From Bradyrhizobium sp. 164 (GTDB lineage: Bacteria > Pseudomonadota > Alphaproteobacteria > Rhizobiales > Xanthobacteraceae), in assembly GCF_023073715.1 (NCBI RefSeq), contig NZ_JADPKA010000104.1, positions 117,490 to 181,489 on the forward strand: 64,000 nucleotides of DNA, written 5' to 3'. The notes beneath the pieces are model-generated. The model did not search any database and was not told the DNA's origin. It was given only the letters and a program-made list of their open reading frames with translations. The first letter of the stretch is position 1, and every line of letters begins with the position of its first letter. The position numbers and the translations under genes were made by a program. Shown in pieces: positions 35,479-44,111 of this stretch.

Positions 35479-35790
35479 CTACTTTATGCCCGAAGACCCA
35501 TCAGACTCGATGTTCACCAAGACCTCGCCGGTGGTGACTTCGGGAACCCCAAGATCGAGATCATGCAGACTCGCCTGCACAAACGCCAGTATCTTGGCGT
35601 TCGCTGCGTTGGCGCTCTCCCGGTCGTCAAATATCATCACGGCGATACCAACGCCGTCGCCCGCATCCAGCACATGGTAAGATCTGAATCCGTGCGATTG
35701 CCTGAGGATCTCACCTACGCCGCTCTTGGCGCGACGAGCGGCGTCCGCCACCGAGCGAACCTTGGTGTACTTGCGAATGACCATGTACAT
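35479..35790 (-). CDS. Small dimeric alpha-beta-barrel (ABM-like) protein, island copy
   Basis: A 103-residue protein (MYMVIRKYTKVRSVADAARR; GFRSYHVLDAGDGVGIAVMI; SANAANAKILAFVQASLHDL). It is a paralogue of the protein at 7515-7808 with the same strand-helix order and a longer tail. No cofactor motif. The ATG at 35790 begins the conserved first strand. Confidence 0.7.
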   Translation of the reverse strand: MYMVIRKYTKVRSVADAARRAKSGVGEILRQSHGFRSYHVLDAGDGVGIAVMIFDDRESANAANAKILAFVQASLHDLDLGVPEVTTGEVLVNIESDGSSGIK

Positions 35791-35955
35791 GGGGCCACCA
35801 CGCGCTACACGCCCCCTCGCATCAAAGCATATCGGCCCCGGTCGGACTAGGGCCGACTTCCGGGACGGGCCACAGCGTCCGGTTGGGCGGACTGGGCGAC
35901 GCGCCTTTTCCAATGAGCCATCCTCGCCCCGCGAGTGGGGGCGAGGTGCTGAGGC

Positions 35956-36171
35956 TCAGGAGCCCTCGAACTTGAACGATACGTTGAGCTTGGCGCGATA
36001 AGCCTCGACTTTTCCCTTGTCATCCAGTTGCATGTCGAGCTTGACGACCTCTGCAATGCGAAGATCTCGGAGAGATTTTGCAGCTTGCTCGACCGCATTG
36101 GCGGCCGCCTTCTCCCAGGAGTCGGTGCTGGTACCGACCAGTTCAATGACCTTGTAGACGCTATCGGGCAT
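35956..36171 (-). CDS. Dodecin-fold protein lacking the usual flavin-stacking Trp
   Basis: A 71-residue protein (MPDSVYKVIELVGTSTDSWE; ANAVEQAAKSLRDLRIAEVV; AYRAKLNVSFKFEG) with the dodecin strand-helix-strand-strand pattern. Dodecins form twelve-subunit shells storing flavin. In flavin-binding dodecins the second strand starts with a DWFEV-like motif; here the position reads RIAEV, so the stacking Trp is absent. Flavin storage is therefore doubtful. AGGAGGAC precedes the ATG. Confidence 0.85.
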   Translation of the reverse strand: MPDSVYKVIELVGTSTDSWEKAAANAVEQAAKSLRDLRIAEVVKLDMQLDDKGKVEAYRAKLNVSFKFEGS

Positions 36172-36530
36172 GTCGTCCTCCTATTCGGTAGGAGCAGGAA
36201 ATCTAACACCAGAATATCGATGCTGATACGTCTCGGGCATGCTCCCGGAGCCGGGAAGGGACAAACTGCATTTGGCGAGGGCGGCTCTTGGCCGAGCTAA
36301 CCTGCCGTACCAGCGTCATTATGTCCGCTCAGAGCGGGTCGCCGGAAAAGGGTCCTGTCGGCTGTCACTTTCCTGTTTGACTCCTAGAGATATCGGAGGT
36401 TTGGCGCGCGGGGGGCGGGCATCTTTGTTGCGAATCCAGGGCAATGCGTTTGCTGGCGGAGGCGCAATTGCAATAGGGTTCGCATAGAGCGGATGCACTC
36501 GACCACCGCAACGCGCTGTGAGCGGCGGGA
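36172..36530. other. 359-base intergenic stretch, no gene seen
   Basis: It lies between the dodecin gene start and the cyclase gene stop. Only weak open frames are present, one reading the FPATRSERT-type text typical of dispersed repeats. Confidence 0.5.
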
Positions 36531-39500
36531 TCAATGCAGTGCACGCCGACAATCGCGCGCACGCTTGAGGTCGGCCGTTTCGGTTCCTTCGTCAAACCAA
36601 TCGCAGATCGGTTCTAGCAGCGTGCGCGCCTCATCAATCCTTCCTTGCCTCCGCCAGAGTTCTGCGAGGCTTGTGGCGGCGCGCAACTCCAAGGATTTGG
36701 CGCTTTGACCACGCGCCACTTCAATGGATCTCCTAAGATGAGACTCGGCGTCGCCGACTTTCGATGGGACGAGCGATAGGAGAATTTGGGCTTTTTGCCG
36801 GTGCAATTCCGACTCCCATGCCCTGCCTGTCACATCACCTACGCCGGCCAGAAGCCCCTCGATCAATGATAGTGCGCGTTCATTCTCGCCGACCTTGGCG
36901 TCAATCTCTGCCAGCCAGCTATTCATCATTGGCAGCATGAAACCGACACCGTTTTGCCGCGCTTCATCGATTCCCAGTGCGATGTCGGATCGGGCCTCCT
37001 CGATCCGGCCAAGCTCGCCGACAGCCCGGCCTCGAGAAATTCTCGATAAAATCGCGTACAGCGAAAACCGCTGTTCTTGTGACATTTCAAAGCTGCTCTG
37101 TGCGTTTTCGAGAGCGCGAGCGGCGTCCCCGCGCAGCAGGTGCACGACAGAGGTCATGTAATGAGCAAATGCCACTGTGTACGGGTGAGCAAGATCCTGA
37201 GCCAGGGCGAGCGCTTCTGATACGCGCGAAAGGGCTCGATCGGGATAGCCGAGAAACCACAAGTCCCAGGACTGAAGCAGCAGTGAAGCCGCTTGAGGCT
37301 CCACCACGTAAAGCTGATGAAGAGGCTGTCTTCCTTCGCTGATCGAGAGCCTGATCGTCTCTTCGAAATGGTTCGCTGAGGATTGGAAGTCCCCGATGGT
37401 CAACAACGTGCTGCCCATCACTCTGTGAGCCACCATCGCCAGCACGGGGTCAGACAAGTCTCGTGACCGCAACAGAAACTCATCGGCCATGCTGAGGGCC
37501 TCATCATTCCTTCCACCCATCCATGAGTGTCCCCACAACCCAAACAGGGCCTGGAAATATTCAGGGATGTCGCCGAGACGCAGGCATAATGCGCGGGCTC
37601 TGGAAAACGCTTCGCGTGTTTCCGTGGAGGCATATCCTTTGACGGCGATAAGCGGTATCCCCAGCGCCAATTGAACCTCGGTCTCTTGTTTGGTCCGCTC
37701 GGGGGTTTCGGGCAGCGTTTTCAGAAGCTCAAGCGCACTTCGAAAACTGGCAATCGCTTCGATGTTGGCGGAGTGCGCGAGTGCGCGCTGCCCGGATTTG
37801 AACCAATAACGGATAGCTGCACTGTGATTGCCTGCTTCCTGATGATGATACGCCAGGACTTCGGTCTGATTTTCCGCAAGCTCCGGAAACTGATGCTCCA
37901 GGACTGTGGCGATCTCGGCGTGGATCTGCTGTTTTTTGCTCCTGAGCAGGGAATCGTAGATCGCATCGCGCAGCAACACATGTTTGAACGCGAACCGGAG
38001 GGAAGGCGAAATGTCGACTCGATATACGATGTCAGCCTGTTCGAGCAGCGAGAGTGCTGTCAGCATTTTATCTTCGTCGAGTTGCGATACAGCCGACAAG
38101 AGATCATAGGAGAACTCGCGCCCAATCACCGCCGCAATCATTGCAAGTTTGCGACTTGGCGCAACGCGGTCGAGCCGCTCCATCAATGCGTCACTCAGCG
38201 TGTCCGGAACCCTGAGCAATGCAGCTTGTGCCGTCCGCTCGGACGCACCTCGACCGAGTACAGGTGCGCTCAACATACTGTTTGTCAGTTCCTCGATGTA
38301 CAGCGGGACGCCATCGGCTTTTTCGATAATCTGGTCCAGCAGCGGTTGAGGCATTCTCCCGCCCCTCAACAGACCTCGAATCATCGCCTTCACTTCCGCC
38401 TGCGATAGTCGAGTCAGCGAGTGCACGGAGATATTCGCATGAGTGATCCACGCAGGGCGGAACTCCGGCCGGCAGGACACGACAAGCAGCACGCGGGCGT
38501 GGCCGATCCGGCTGATAATCAAGTCAAGCAGCTCAACCGTCGACGGATCGAGCCAGTGTGCATCCTCAAAGATGCAGAGCGTCGGCCCTTGGACGGAGAA
38601 CGCCAACAGCATATCGACAAGCGTGCTTATGGTTCTGTTCTTTATTTGCTGCGGGGTCAGGCCGGATAGTTGGAGGTGATCATGCACGGGGATGGATAGC
38701 AGTCTGGCGACCAGCAGGACCGGCCCGGTGGAATTATCGGGAAGGTAAGCCCTGAGCTTGGCGAGCTTGTCTGCATCAGGCTCGCGCGCTGTTATTTGGG
38801 CCAAATGTTGGATCTGCTCGATGACGGGGAAGAACGCGCTCTGATTGTGGTAGGGCGAGCACTGATGATGCAGCAAAATATGCGGTTCCTGCTGAATATG
38901 CGATTTCAACTCGTGGAGCAGCCTCGACTTTCCGACTCCCGGGATGCCCGAGAGGAGTATGACTTGGCCATCACCCTCCTTGACCTTCTGCCACCTGTCG
39001 AGCAGCAGGCTCAGTTCGCTTGAGCGTCCAATGAGCGGAGTTAGAGAGCCCGCATGCGCAGCCTCGAAGCGGCTGACCGTGTATTTAGCCGCCAGCACGC
39101 GATACAAATGAACGGGCTGAGTCACACCCTTGAGTTCCTGGATCCCCAGGTCCTGAAAATCAAAAGCCGCCGATATGAGACGCCTCGTTGTCTCTGAGAT
39201 GAGTACCGTATCTGGAGCGGCAAGGGCCTGCAGGCGCGCCGCAATGTTCGGCGTCTCCCCCACCGCGTCCATCGACCACCTGCCGCTGTCTCCAATGTCA
39301 CCGACAACAACCGGTCCAGAGCAAACACCCACTCGACAAGACAGAGGAACCGGACCTGAAATCTTCGGGACCCCGGACGCGATCTCCAGTGCGGCGTGAA
39401 CAGCACGAATGGCGTCATCCTCGTGAGCGGAGGGCCAGCCGAAAAATGCCATGACGCCATCGCCGAAATAGCGGGCCACCTCACCGCCATACCGCCCGAT

Positions 39501-39899
39501 CGCGGTGCTGCATTCCTCACGGTATGCGTCGATGAGTTTTTGGAGATCCTCAGGGTCCAGCTTCTCCGAGAGCTGTGTAGAAGCCACAAGGTCGCTGAAC
39601 AGCACCGTGATCTGACGGAATTCAGGTTCGCGATGCTGCGCAACGGAGGGCGACGCCGCAGCCACTCTTGAACCCACAAGCGTTGCGCCGCCGAGCTGGC
39701 CTGAAGCGGTCAAGGCTTCAATCGCCCTAAGCAGCTTCTTGCGGTGGCCTAAGGACGAAACTCCAATTTGCTTGAGATCATTTTCCGTCAGGTCCGGAAG
39801 GACGGAATACTCGATGTTGTTTTCCGCGAAGGCTTGGGCGTACTCGCCTAGACCGTGTCTGGCCAGCCACTCGGCTAAGTCGGTGTTTGTCCTCGTCAT
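36531..39899 (-). CDS. SAM domain-class III cyclase-AAA ATPase-TPR regulator
   Basis: A 1122-residue protein. A SAM domain (LAEWLARHGLGEYAQAFAEN) occupies residues 1-65. A class III adenylate/guanylate cyclase domain follows at about 95-270 with FSDLVAST (Asp103), RYFGDGVMAFFG (Asp147) and GETPNIAARLQ (Asn218, Arg222), so the metal and transition-state residues look intact. An AAA/STAND-type ATPase follows with Walker A GIPGVGKSR (318-326) and ILLLVVS-like strands, then about 450 residues of TPR-type helices. It resembles large cyclase/AAA/TPR signalling proteins that sense a ligand by the TPR part and make cAMP. AGAGGAGG precedes the ATG. It lies 123 bases downstream of the diiron-type enzyme gene on the same strand. 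Confidence 0.88.
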   Translation of the reverse strand: MTRTNTDLAEWLARHGLGEYAQAFAENNIEYSVLPDLTENDLKQIGVSSLGHRKKLLRAIEALTASGQLGGATLVGSRVAAASPSVAQHREPEFRQITVLFSDLVASTQLSEKLDPEDLQKLIDAYREECSTAIGRYGGEVARYFGDGVMAFFGWPSAHEDDAIRAVHAALEIASGVPKISGPVPLSCRVGVCSGPVVVGDIGDSGRWSMDAVGETPNIAARLQALAAPDTVLISETTRRLISAAFDFQDLGIQELKGVTQPVHLYRVLAAKYTVSRFEAAHAGSLTPLIGRSSELSLLLDRWQKVKEGDGQVILLSGIPGVGKSRLLHELKSHIQQEPHILLHHQCSPYHNQSAFFPVIEQIQHLAQITAREPDADKLAKLRAYLPDNSTGPVLLVARLLSIPVHDHLQLSGLTPQQIKNRTISTLVDMLLAFSVQGPTLCIFEDAHWLDPSTVELLDLIISRIGHARVLLVVSCRPEFRPAWITHANISVHSLTRLSQAEVKAMIRGLLRGGRMPQPLLDQIIEKADGVPLYIEELTNSMLSAPVLGRGASERTAQAALLRVPDTLSDALMERLDRVAPSRKLAMIAAVIGREFSYDLLSAVSQLDEDKMLTALSLLEQADIVYRVDISPSLRFAFKHVLLRDAIYDSLLRSKKQQIHAEIATVLEHQFPELAENQTEVLAYHHQEAGNHSAAIRYWFKSGQRALAHSANIEAIASFRSALELLKTLPETPERTKQETEVQLALGIPLIAVKGYASTETREAFSRARALCLRLGDIPEYFQALFGLWGHSWMGGRNDEALSMADEFLLRSRDLSDPVLAMVAHRVMGSTLLTIGDFQSSANHFEETIRLSISEGRQPLHQLYVVEPQAASLLLQSWDLWFLGYPDRALSRVSEALALAQDLAHPYTVAFAHYMTSVVHLLRGDAARALENAQSSFEMSQEQRFSLYAILSRISRGRAVGELGRIEEARSDIALGIDEARQNGVGFMLPMMNSWLAEIDAKVGENERALSLIEGLLAGVGDVTGRAWESELHRQKAQILLSLVPSKVGDAESHLRRSIEVARGQSAKSLELRAATSLAELWRRQGRIDEARTLLEPICDWFDEGTETADLKRARDCRRALH

Positions 39900-40022
39900 C
39901 GAAGAGGTCCTCCTCTTAACCGCCGTAGGACCCCTTATTCTATCTCACCACGGAGGCGCCGGAACAGTGCGTGGTTGCGCGCTCAGGCCCAGCAAAACCG
40001 CGATGATGTCGCGCTGTTCCGC

Positions 40023-40925
40023 TCAAGCCGCGGGGCGAGCGCTGCAATCTTCGTCTTCTGAAGGCCCTGAACTGAGACCGTATGGGAGCGCTTCTCCGAT
40101 CGCCTGTCGAAGCTCGTCGACCATTTCGGCTTCGGATTTATGGAGTTCGTGATTATAGCCTTCCGCCAGGATCAGGGCCGATTCATACGTCTCCTGAACG
40201 ACTGCGATACGGTCATTCGCAGGAAGGGACGCGACGAACTCGATGGTATCTTTGACGTGTGTGGCCTCACTCCCGAGAGAGCTGTGGCTTCTGAGGAAGC
40301 GGGTCGCATCGACGCCGTCCGGACACAGCGCCTGGACCTTCTCGACGTCCGCCTCCTGCTTGAGCGCGGCGATGCGCTCCAGGCAGTAGGAGTACCCTAT
40401 ACAGCCGATCGGGTAGTCCTGCGAGCAAAGGTCATCAAAGCGCTTGCAGAGCGGCTTGATCCCCTGCGGGATGAAATTGGTGACGAGTCGCTCGGCTGGT
40501 AAACCGAGCGCGCGCAGGTCCTTGAGCGCGAGGCGATCGTGACCAGACTCCTCGCGTGCACGTTCTTCAAGGTAGGCAGCGACCTCGGGCCTGCCCAGCT
40601 CCTCGAAGCGGCTGGCGGCGCGCCGCAGATTTCGAGGCGTATCGACAGAGGTGTGATAGGCGCCGACCAGGGCCACTACATAGCCGGTGAGCGTCTGCTC
40701 CGGACGCGCGAGGCGTTTTTCAATCGCGGCAAATCCGAGATTGATCGCGCCGTCGAGCAGCCCGATCGTGCTGCCCGCCGTACCCATGCCCATCATCGGC
40801 ATCGCGAATGGATCTACATTCCCTTTCGTCCCACCCGTCGTGTGGAACCAAACCTGTCCGGAGTCGCGAGCAATGATTGAAATATCACCCGTGACGTTGA
40901 CCCACTCCGTCCTCAACCGCGTCAT
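40023..40925 (-). CDS. Haem-oxygenase-fold (HDO/TENA-like) iron enzyme candidate
   Basis: A 300-residue, mostly helical protein. Possible metal residues fall in helix pairs: YLEERAREESGHDRLALKDL (Glu125, Glu126, His129), SYCLERIAALKQ (Glu183) and SLGSEATHVKDTIEF (Glu220, His223, Asp226). This spacing suits the haem-oxygenase-like diiron oxidase or PqqC/TENA superfamily, whose members oxidise small molecules or peptide side chains. A non-helical N-terminal segment of about 60 residues (GGTKGNVDPFAMPMMGMGTA) is unusual. GGGAGG lies 6 bases before the ATG. It sits 114 bases downstream of the precursor-like gene on the same strand. The family call is from helix pattern only. Confidence 0.6.
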   Translation of the reverse strand: MTRLRTEWVNVTGDISIIARDSGQVWFHTTGGTKGNVDPFAMPMMGMGTAGSTIGLLDGAINLGFAAIEKRLARPEQTLTGYVVALVGAYHTSVDTPRNLRRAASRFEELGRPEVAAYLEERAREESGHDRLALKDLRALGLPAERLVTNFIPQGIKPLCKRFDDLCSQDYPIGCIGYSYCLERIAALKQEADVEKVQALCPDGVDATRFLRSHSSLGSEATHVKDTIEFVASLPANDRIAVVQETYESALILAEGYNHELHKSEAEMVDELRQAIGEALPYGLSSGPSEDEDCSARPAA

Positions 40926-41039
40926 TAGAAACCTCCCAACCTGCAGTGCTCAGCAGGACCGTCTGTCTGCCGTTGCCACTTCGGACAGCTTCAAGCTGGA
41001 GACGGAGCGCGCCGCCCCTCGAACCGAACGGTAACAGCG

Positions 41040-41441
41040 CTAGATACCGTTGGGTGTACAAGACATCAGCAAGCGAGCCGTTTCCAGAAGTGACTGGCCG
41101 GGTCGAGGGGTCACGCGGCTTTTGTTCGGCAGCACAAAAACGACTTCATCAGGGTTTTGCATCGTGTAGTGACTATCGTGCTCTTCTTCCGTGATGATGA
41201 CCGCGCGGTTCAGATAGATACCTCGCGCCGCGAGTGCGACTTTGGCTCGGTTCGCGGCGGCGGCTGTCACGGTAGTGTTGTCCGCCTCCCGTTCCAGCAA
41301 CGAATTTCGGAAATCGTCTTCGACCCACGCGTCGACGATCAACTGTGCGAGGGAATCGTTGGGGCCGAAGGAGAAGGTTGGAACCGTCACCTCTGTCGGA
41401 GCTGCCGCGCCTCTCAAAACGACATTCTTTTTAATGGCCAT
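41040..41441 (-). CDS. Nitrile-hydratase-leader-like (NHLP-type) candidate precursor peptide
   Basis: A 133-residue protein. Residues 28-110 follow the pattern of NHLP leaders: NDSLAQLIVDAWVEDDFRNS, LL, a short Thr/Ala-rich insert, RAKVALAARGIYL, a strand AVIITEEEHDSHYT and the closing VVFVLPNKSR. Such leaders are relics of nitrile hydratase alpha and guide modifying enzymes to a C-terminal core. The final 17 residues (SLLETARLLMSCTPNGI) hold the only Cys of the protein with neighbouring Ser and Thr, a possible core. AAGGAGG lies close before the ATG at 41441, which is preferred to an upstream in-frame TTG. Downstream on the same strand is the iron-enzyme candidate. It could instead be a free nitrile-hydratase-like small protein. 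Confidence 0.55.
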   Translation of the reverse strand: MAIKKNVVLRGAAAPTEVTVPTFSFGPNDSLAQLIVDAWVEDDFRNSLLEREADNTTVTAAAANRAKVALAARGIYLNRAVIITEEEHDSHYTMQNPDEVVFVLPNKSRVTPRPGQSLLETARLLMSCTPNGI

Positions 41442-41865
41442 GATCAGCCCTCCTTCATTAAACAGGCTCGGCATCTCGCCGCCCGCATCTTTTAAATGCA
41501 ATATATTTTTTGCAGTTTAATTGTATAACCTTAGGATGGCAAGTTAGAATAGCGAGCACTGCCGCATGCTTATAAGTCCATCGTGCCAGTCCGGGGGACC
41601 ACGCTGGCGATGGTTTCGGTTTGATCAGCTCCAAACGAATTGGAAACAAAATTTAAATATCGAGCGCGCCTTTAACGGGCGCTGCGATTTAAACGTCGGC
41701 CGATTGCGGCACGCTTTGTTGCTCGAAATTGGGAATGCATAGGCCCCCGGCCTCTCCAATCTTCCTCCATTCGGAGCTTGTCGAGAAATTGGTCGAAGTC
41801 CTATCCAAAAGCGCGAGGCCAACGACGAGCACTCGCATCTGACCAGCGCGCGCTCTTAGGTGTGC
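41442..41865. other. AT-rich region upstream of the precursor-like gene
   Basis: Markedly richer in A and T than the surroundings (for example 41500-41530 and 41640-41690). No convincing gene; one minus-strand frame of 65 codons lacks a ribosome site. Confidence 0.5.
41514..41542 (-). promoter_or_regulatory. Candidate sigma-70 promoter for the precursor-like gene
   Basis: On the minus strand TTGCCA (41542-41537) and TAAACT (41519-41514) are separated by 17 bases, about 70 bases upstream of the ATG at 41441. Matches are partial, so this is tentative. Confidence 0.3.
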
Positions 41866-42078
41866 TTATTCCTCGTCGTCCTCGTCTTCATCCTCGTCGT
41901 CTTCGCCGTTCTCTTCCTCTTCCACCTGCACGAGCGTGGCCAGCGGCAGCGTCTCGCGGAACAGATCGCCTTCCATGCCCATCCAGAGGCAGAGCACGTC
42001 GTTCTCCTTCACCTCCGCAACCGTTAGCGGCTGACCGCCGGATTTCAGCATCACGACATCGCCGGCCTTCAATTCCAT
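41866..42078 (-). CDS. DUF2158/YodC-like small protein with acidic tail
   Basis: A 70-residue protein. Residues 1-50 fold like YodC/DUF2158 (MELKAGDVVMLKSGGQPLTV; CLWMGMEGDLFRETLPLATL). The last 20 residues are nearly all Glu and Asp (VEEEENGEDDEDEDEDDEE). It is the third acidic-tailed small protein in this accessory stretch. Function unknown. Confidence 0.8.
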   Translation of the reverse strand: MELKAGDVVMLKSGGQPLTVAEVKENDVLCLWMGMEGDLFRETLPLATLVQVEEEENGEDDEDEDEDDEE

Positions 42079-42377
42079 GGATTGTCCTTTCGAGTTGATC
42101 GACCCGGACGCGAGGCTAGCAATTTGTCATGACATCCGGAAAACGGCGGATGAGACCGCGCGTGCCGTGCAGAAACGCTCAGATGCCGGGGCCGCTGGCT
42201 AGGGGCCCTTCATCGCAAAGGCCGCGACGATGCCATCATGCCCCTGTTTTGCCCGGCGTGTCAAAAGGATTTCGTAAAAATCGAAAGTTGAGTTTGCGTT
42301 TGCCGTAAGTCCTTGAATTCGCAGCAGCGCCTACTGTGCATGGGGTTGTTTTTCGATATTTTTGTTTTCGCCTTTGG

Positions 42378-43115
42378 TTACTCCGGCAGGAGCTCGGTCA
42401 GCGAACGGATGATGCGGTCGGGTCGGACGATCGAGCCTTCGGGCAGGCCGTCGCCATGCACGTCGATCCAGATCGAATAGATGCCGAGGCGCTGCGGCGT
42501 CACGACTTCCCATTCCAGATTGTCGCCGATCATCCAGGTGTCCTTCGCGGTGACGCCGAGCGCCTCCATCGCATGCAGATAGGCGCGCTCCTCGGGCTTG
42601 CCGAAGCCGTGCTCGCCCTCGATCTGGATGTGGTGGAAGCGGTGCGCGAGCTCGAAGCGCTCGACCTTGGCGCGCTGGGTGTCGGCGGCGCCGTTGGTCA
42701 CCAGCGCGAGCTTGATGCCGAGCGCCTTCAACTGGTCGATCGCCGCATGCGCACCGGGAAAGACGAACATCTCCTCCTCGCGATAGGCGGTGAAACGGTC
42801 GGCGAGGCGAATGGCGAGGTCATCGGGCAGGGCGCGATGGCCGGCGGCCGCGAGCGCGGCAAAGCCGCCCTTGACCGTGAGGTGGCGGGCCTCGGCAAGC
42901 TTCAGCCGCCATGCGGCTTCCGCGTTGGCCCAGAAGTTTCGCGCGAACGTCAGCACCGCGGTCGCCACCAGCGGCGGCGGCAGCGGCGCGAGTTCTTCGG
43001 CGAACTCGGCCGTGATCGTATTCCAGGCGATCTCAGGCCGGCCATAGGCCGACAGGATGGTGTCGTCCATGTCGATCAGCATGGCGCGAGGGAGCGGCGG
43101 CATTGCAAGCTTCAT
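42378..43115 (-). CDS. HAD family hydrolase
   Basis: A 245-residue protein with all four HAD motifs: LIDMDDTIL (I, nucleophile Asp), LALVTNGAA (II), FGKPEERAY (III Lys) and MIGDNLEWEV (IV). It is a phosphatase of the YjjG/N-acylneuraminate-9-phosphatase-like group; the substrate is unknown. Its ATG at 43115 overlaps the hemF TGA (ATGA), so the two are translationally coupled. An ATG at 43121 is a near alternative. Confidence 0.87.
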   Translation of the reverse strand: MKLAMPPLPRAMLIDMDDTILSAYGRPEIAWNTITAEFAEELAPLPPPLVATAVLTFARNFWANAEAAWRLKLAEARHLTVKGGFAALAAAGHRALPDDLAIRLADRFTAYREEEMFVFPGAHAAIDQLKALGIKLALVTNGAADTQRAKVERFELAHRFHHIQIEGEHGFGKPEERAYLHAMEALGVTAKDTWMIGDNLEWEVVTPQRLGIYSIWIDVHGDGLPEGSIVRPDRIIRSLTELLPE

Positions 43116-44011
43116 GGCCATTTCACTTCCGGCGGCAGCGACGAAAGGATCGAATCCACGTTGCCGCCGGTCTTGAGCCCGAAAATGGTGCCGCGGTCGT
43201 AGAGCAGGTTGAACTCGACATAGCGACCGCGCCGGATCAATTGCTCCTCGCGATCCGCCGCGGTCCAGGCTGTCGCGAAATTGCGCCGGATCAGTTCGGG
43301 ATAGATCTGCAGGAAGGCGCGGCCGACATCCTGGGTAAAGGCGAGGTCGGCGTCCCAGTCGCCGCTGTCGTGCCAGTCGTAGAAGATGCCGCCGATGCCG
43401 CGCGCCTCCTTCCGGTGGGGCAGGTAGAAATATTCGTCGCACCACTTCTTGTACTTGTCGTAATCGGCGACGCTGCTGTGCTGGTTGCAGGCCTGTTTCA
43501 TCGCGGCGTGAAAGGCGATGCTGTCGGCATCGTCCTGCGTGCGCCGGCGCTCCAGCACCGGCGTCAGGTCCGCGCCGCCGCCAAACCAGGCTTTGGTGGT
43601 GACGACGAAGCGCGTGTTCATGTGCACGGCGGGCACGTGCGGATTGCGCAGATGCGCGATCAGCGAGATGCCGGAGGCCCAGAATTTTGGATCCTCCGCG
43701 GCGCCGGGGATTTGAGCACGAAATTCAGGGGCGAATTCGCCATGCACCGTCGAGCAATGCACGCCGATCTTCTCGAACAGACGGCCATGCATCATCGACA
43801 TCACGCCGCCACCTCCGGCCGCGCCGGAATGATCGGTGCGCTGCCAGGGGGTGCGCTTGAAACGGCCGGCTTCGCCCGGATAGAGGCTTGGCGGGACGTC
43901 CTCTTCCAGCTGTTCGAAGCTCGCGCAGATGTCGTCGCGCAAGGCTTCGAACCACGCGCGCGCGCGGGCCTTGCGGTCTTCGATCAGGGTCGGATCCATT
44001 ATCGCGGTCAT
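43112..44011 (-). CDS. hemF: Oxygen-dependent coproporphyrinogen III oxidase
   Basis: A 299-residue enzyme that oxidatively decarboxylates coproporphyrinogen III to protoporphyrinogen IX in haem synthesis. Diagnostic segments are GGGGVMSMMHGRLFEKIGVH, TKAWFGGGADLTPVLE, WCDEYFYLPHRKEARGIGGI and YVEFNLLYDRGTIFGLKTGG. The ATG at 44011 has AAGG about 10 bases upstream; an upstream TTG and a downstream ATG at 43999 are alternatives. It is in a two-gene unit with the HAD hydrolase. Confidence 0.96.
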   Translation of the reverse strand: MTAIMDPTLIEDRKARARAWFEALRDDICASFEQLEEDVPPSLYPGEAGRFKRTPWQRTDHSGAAGGGGVMSMMHGRLFEKIGVHCSTVHGEFAPEFRAQIPGAAEDPKFWASGISLIAHLRNPHVPAVHMNTRFVVTTKAWFGGGADLTPVLERRRTQDDADSIAFHAAMKQACNQHSSVADYDKYKKWCDEYFYLPHRKEARGIGGIFYDWHDSGDWDADLAFTQDVGRAFLQIYPELIRRNFATAWTAADREEQLIRRGRYVEFNLLYDRGTIFGLKTGGNVDSILSSLPPEVKWP

Positions 44012-44111
44012 TTCGTCAGCCCTTGCGGACGCCAAACAGGTGCGGCTCTCGTTGCAATTGTCGCCGTGGATGCTGACGCGGGTGAGCTTTGCATCTGTCC
44101 GTCTACCAAAC

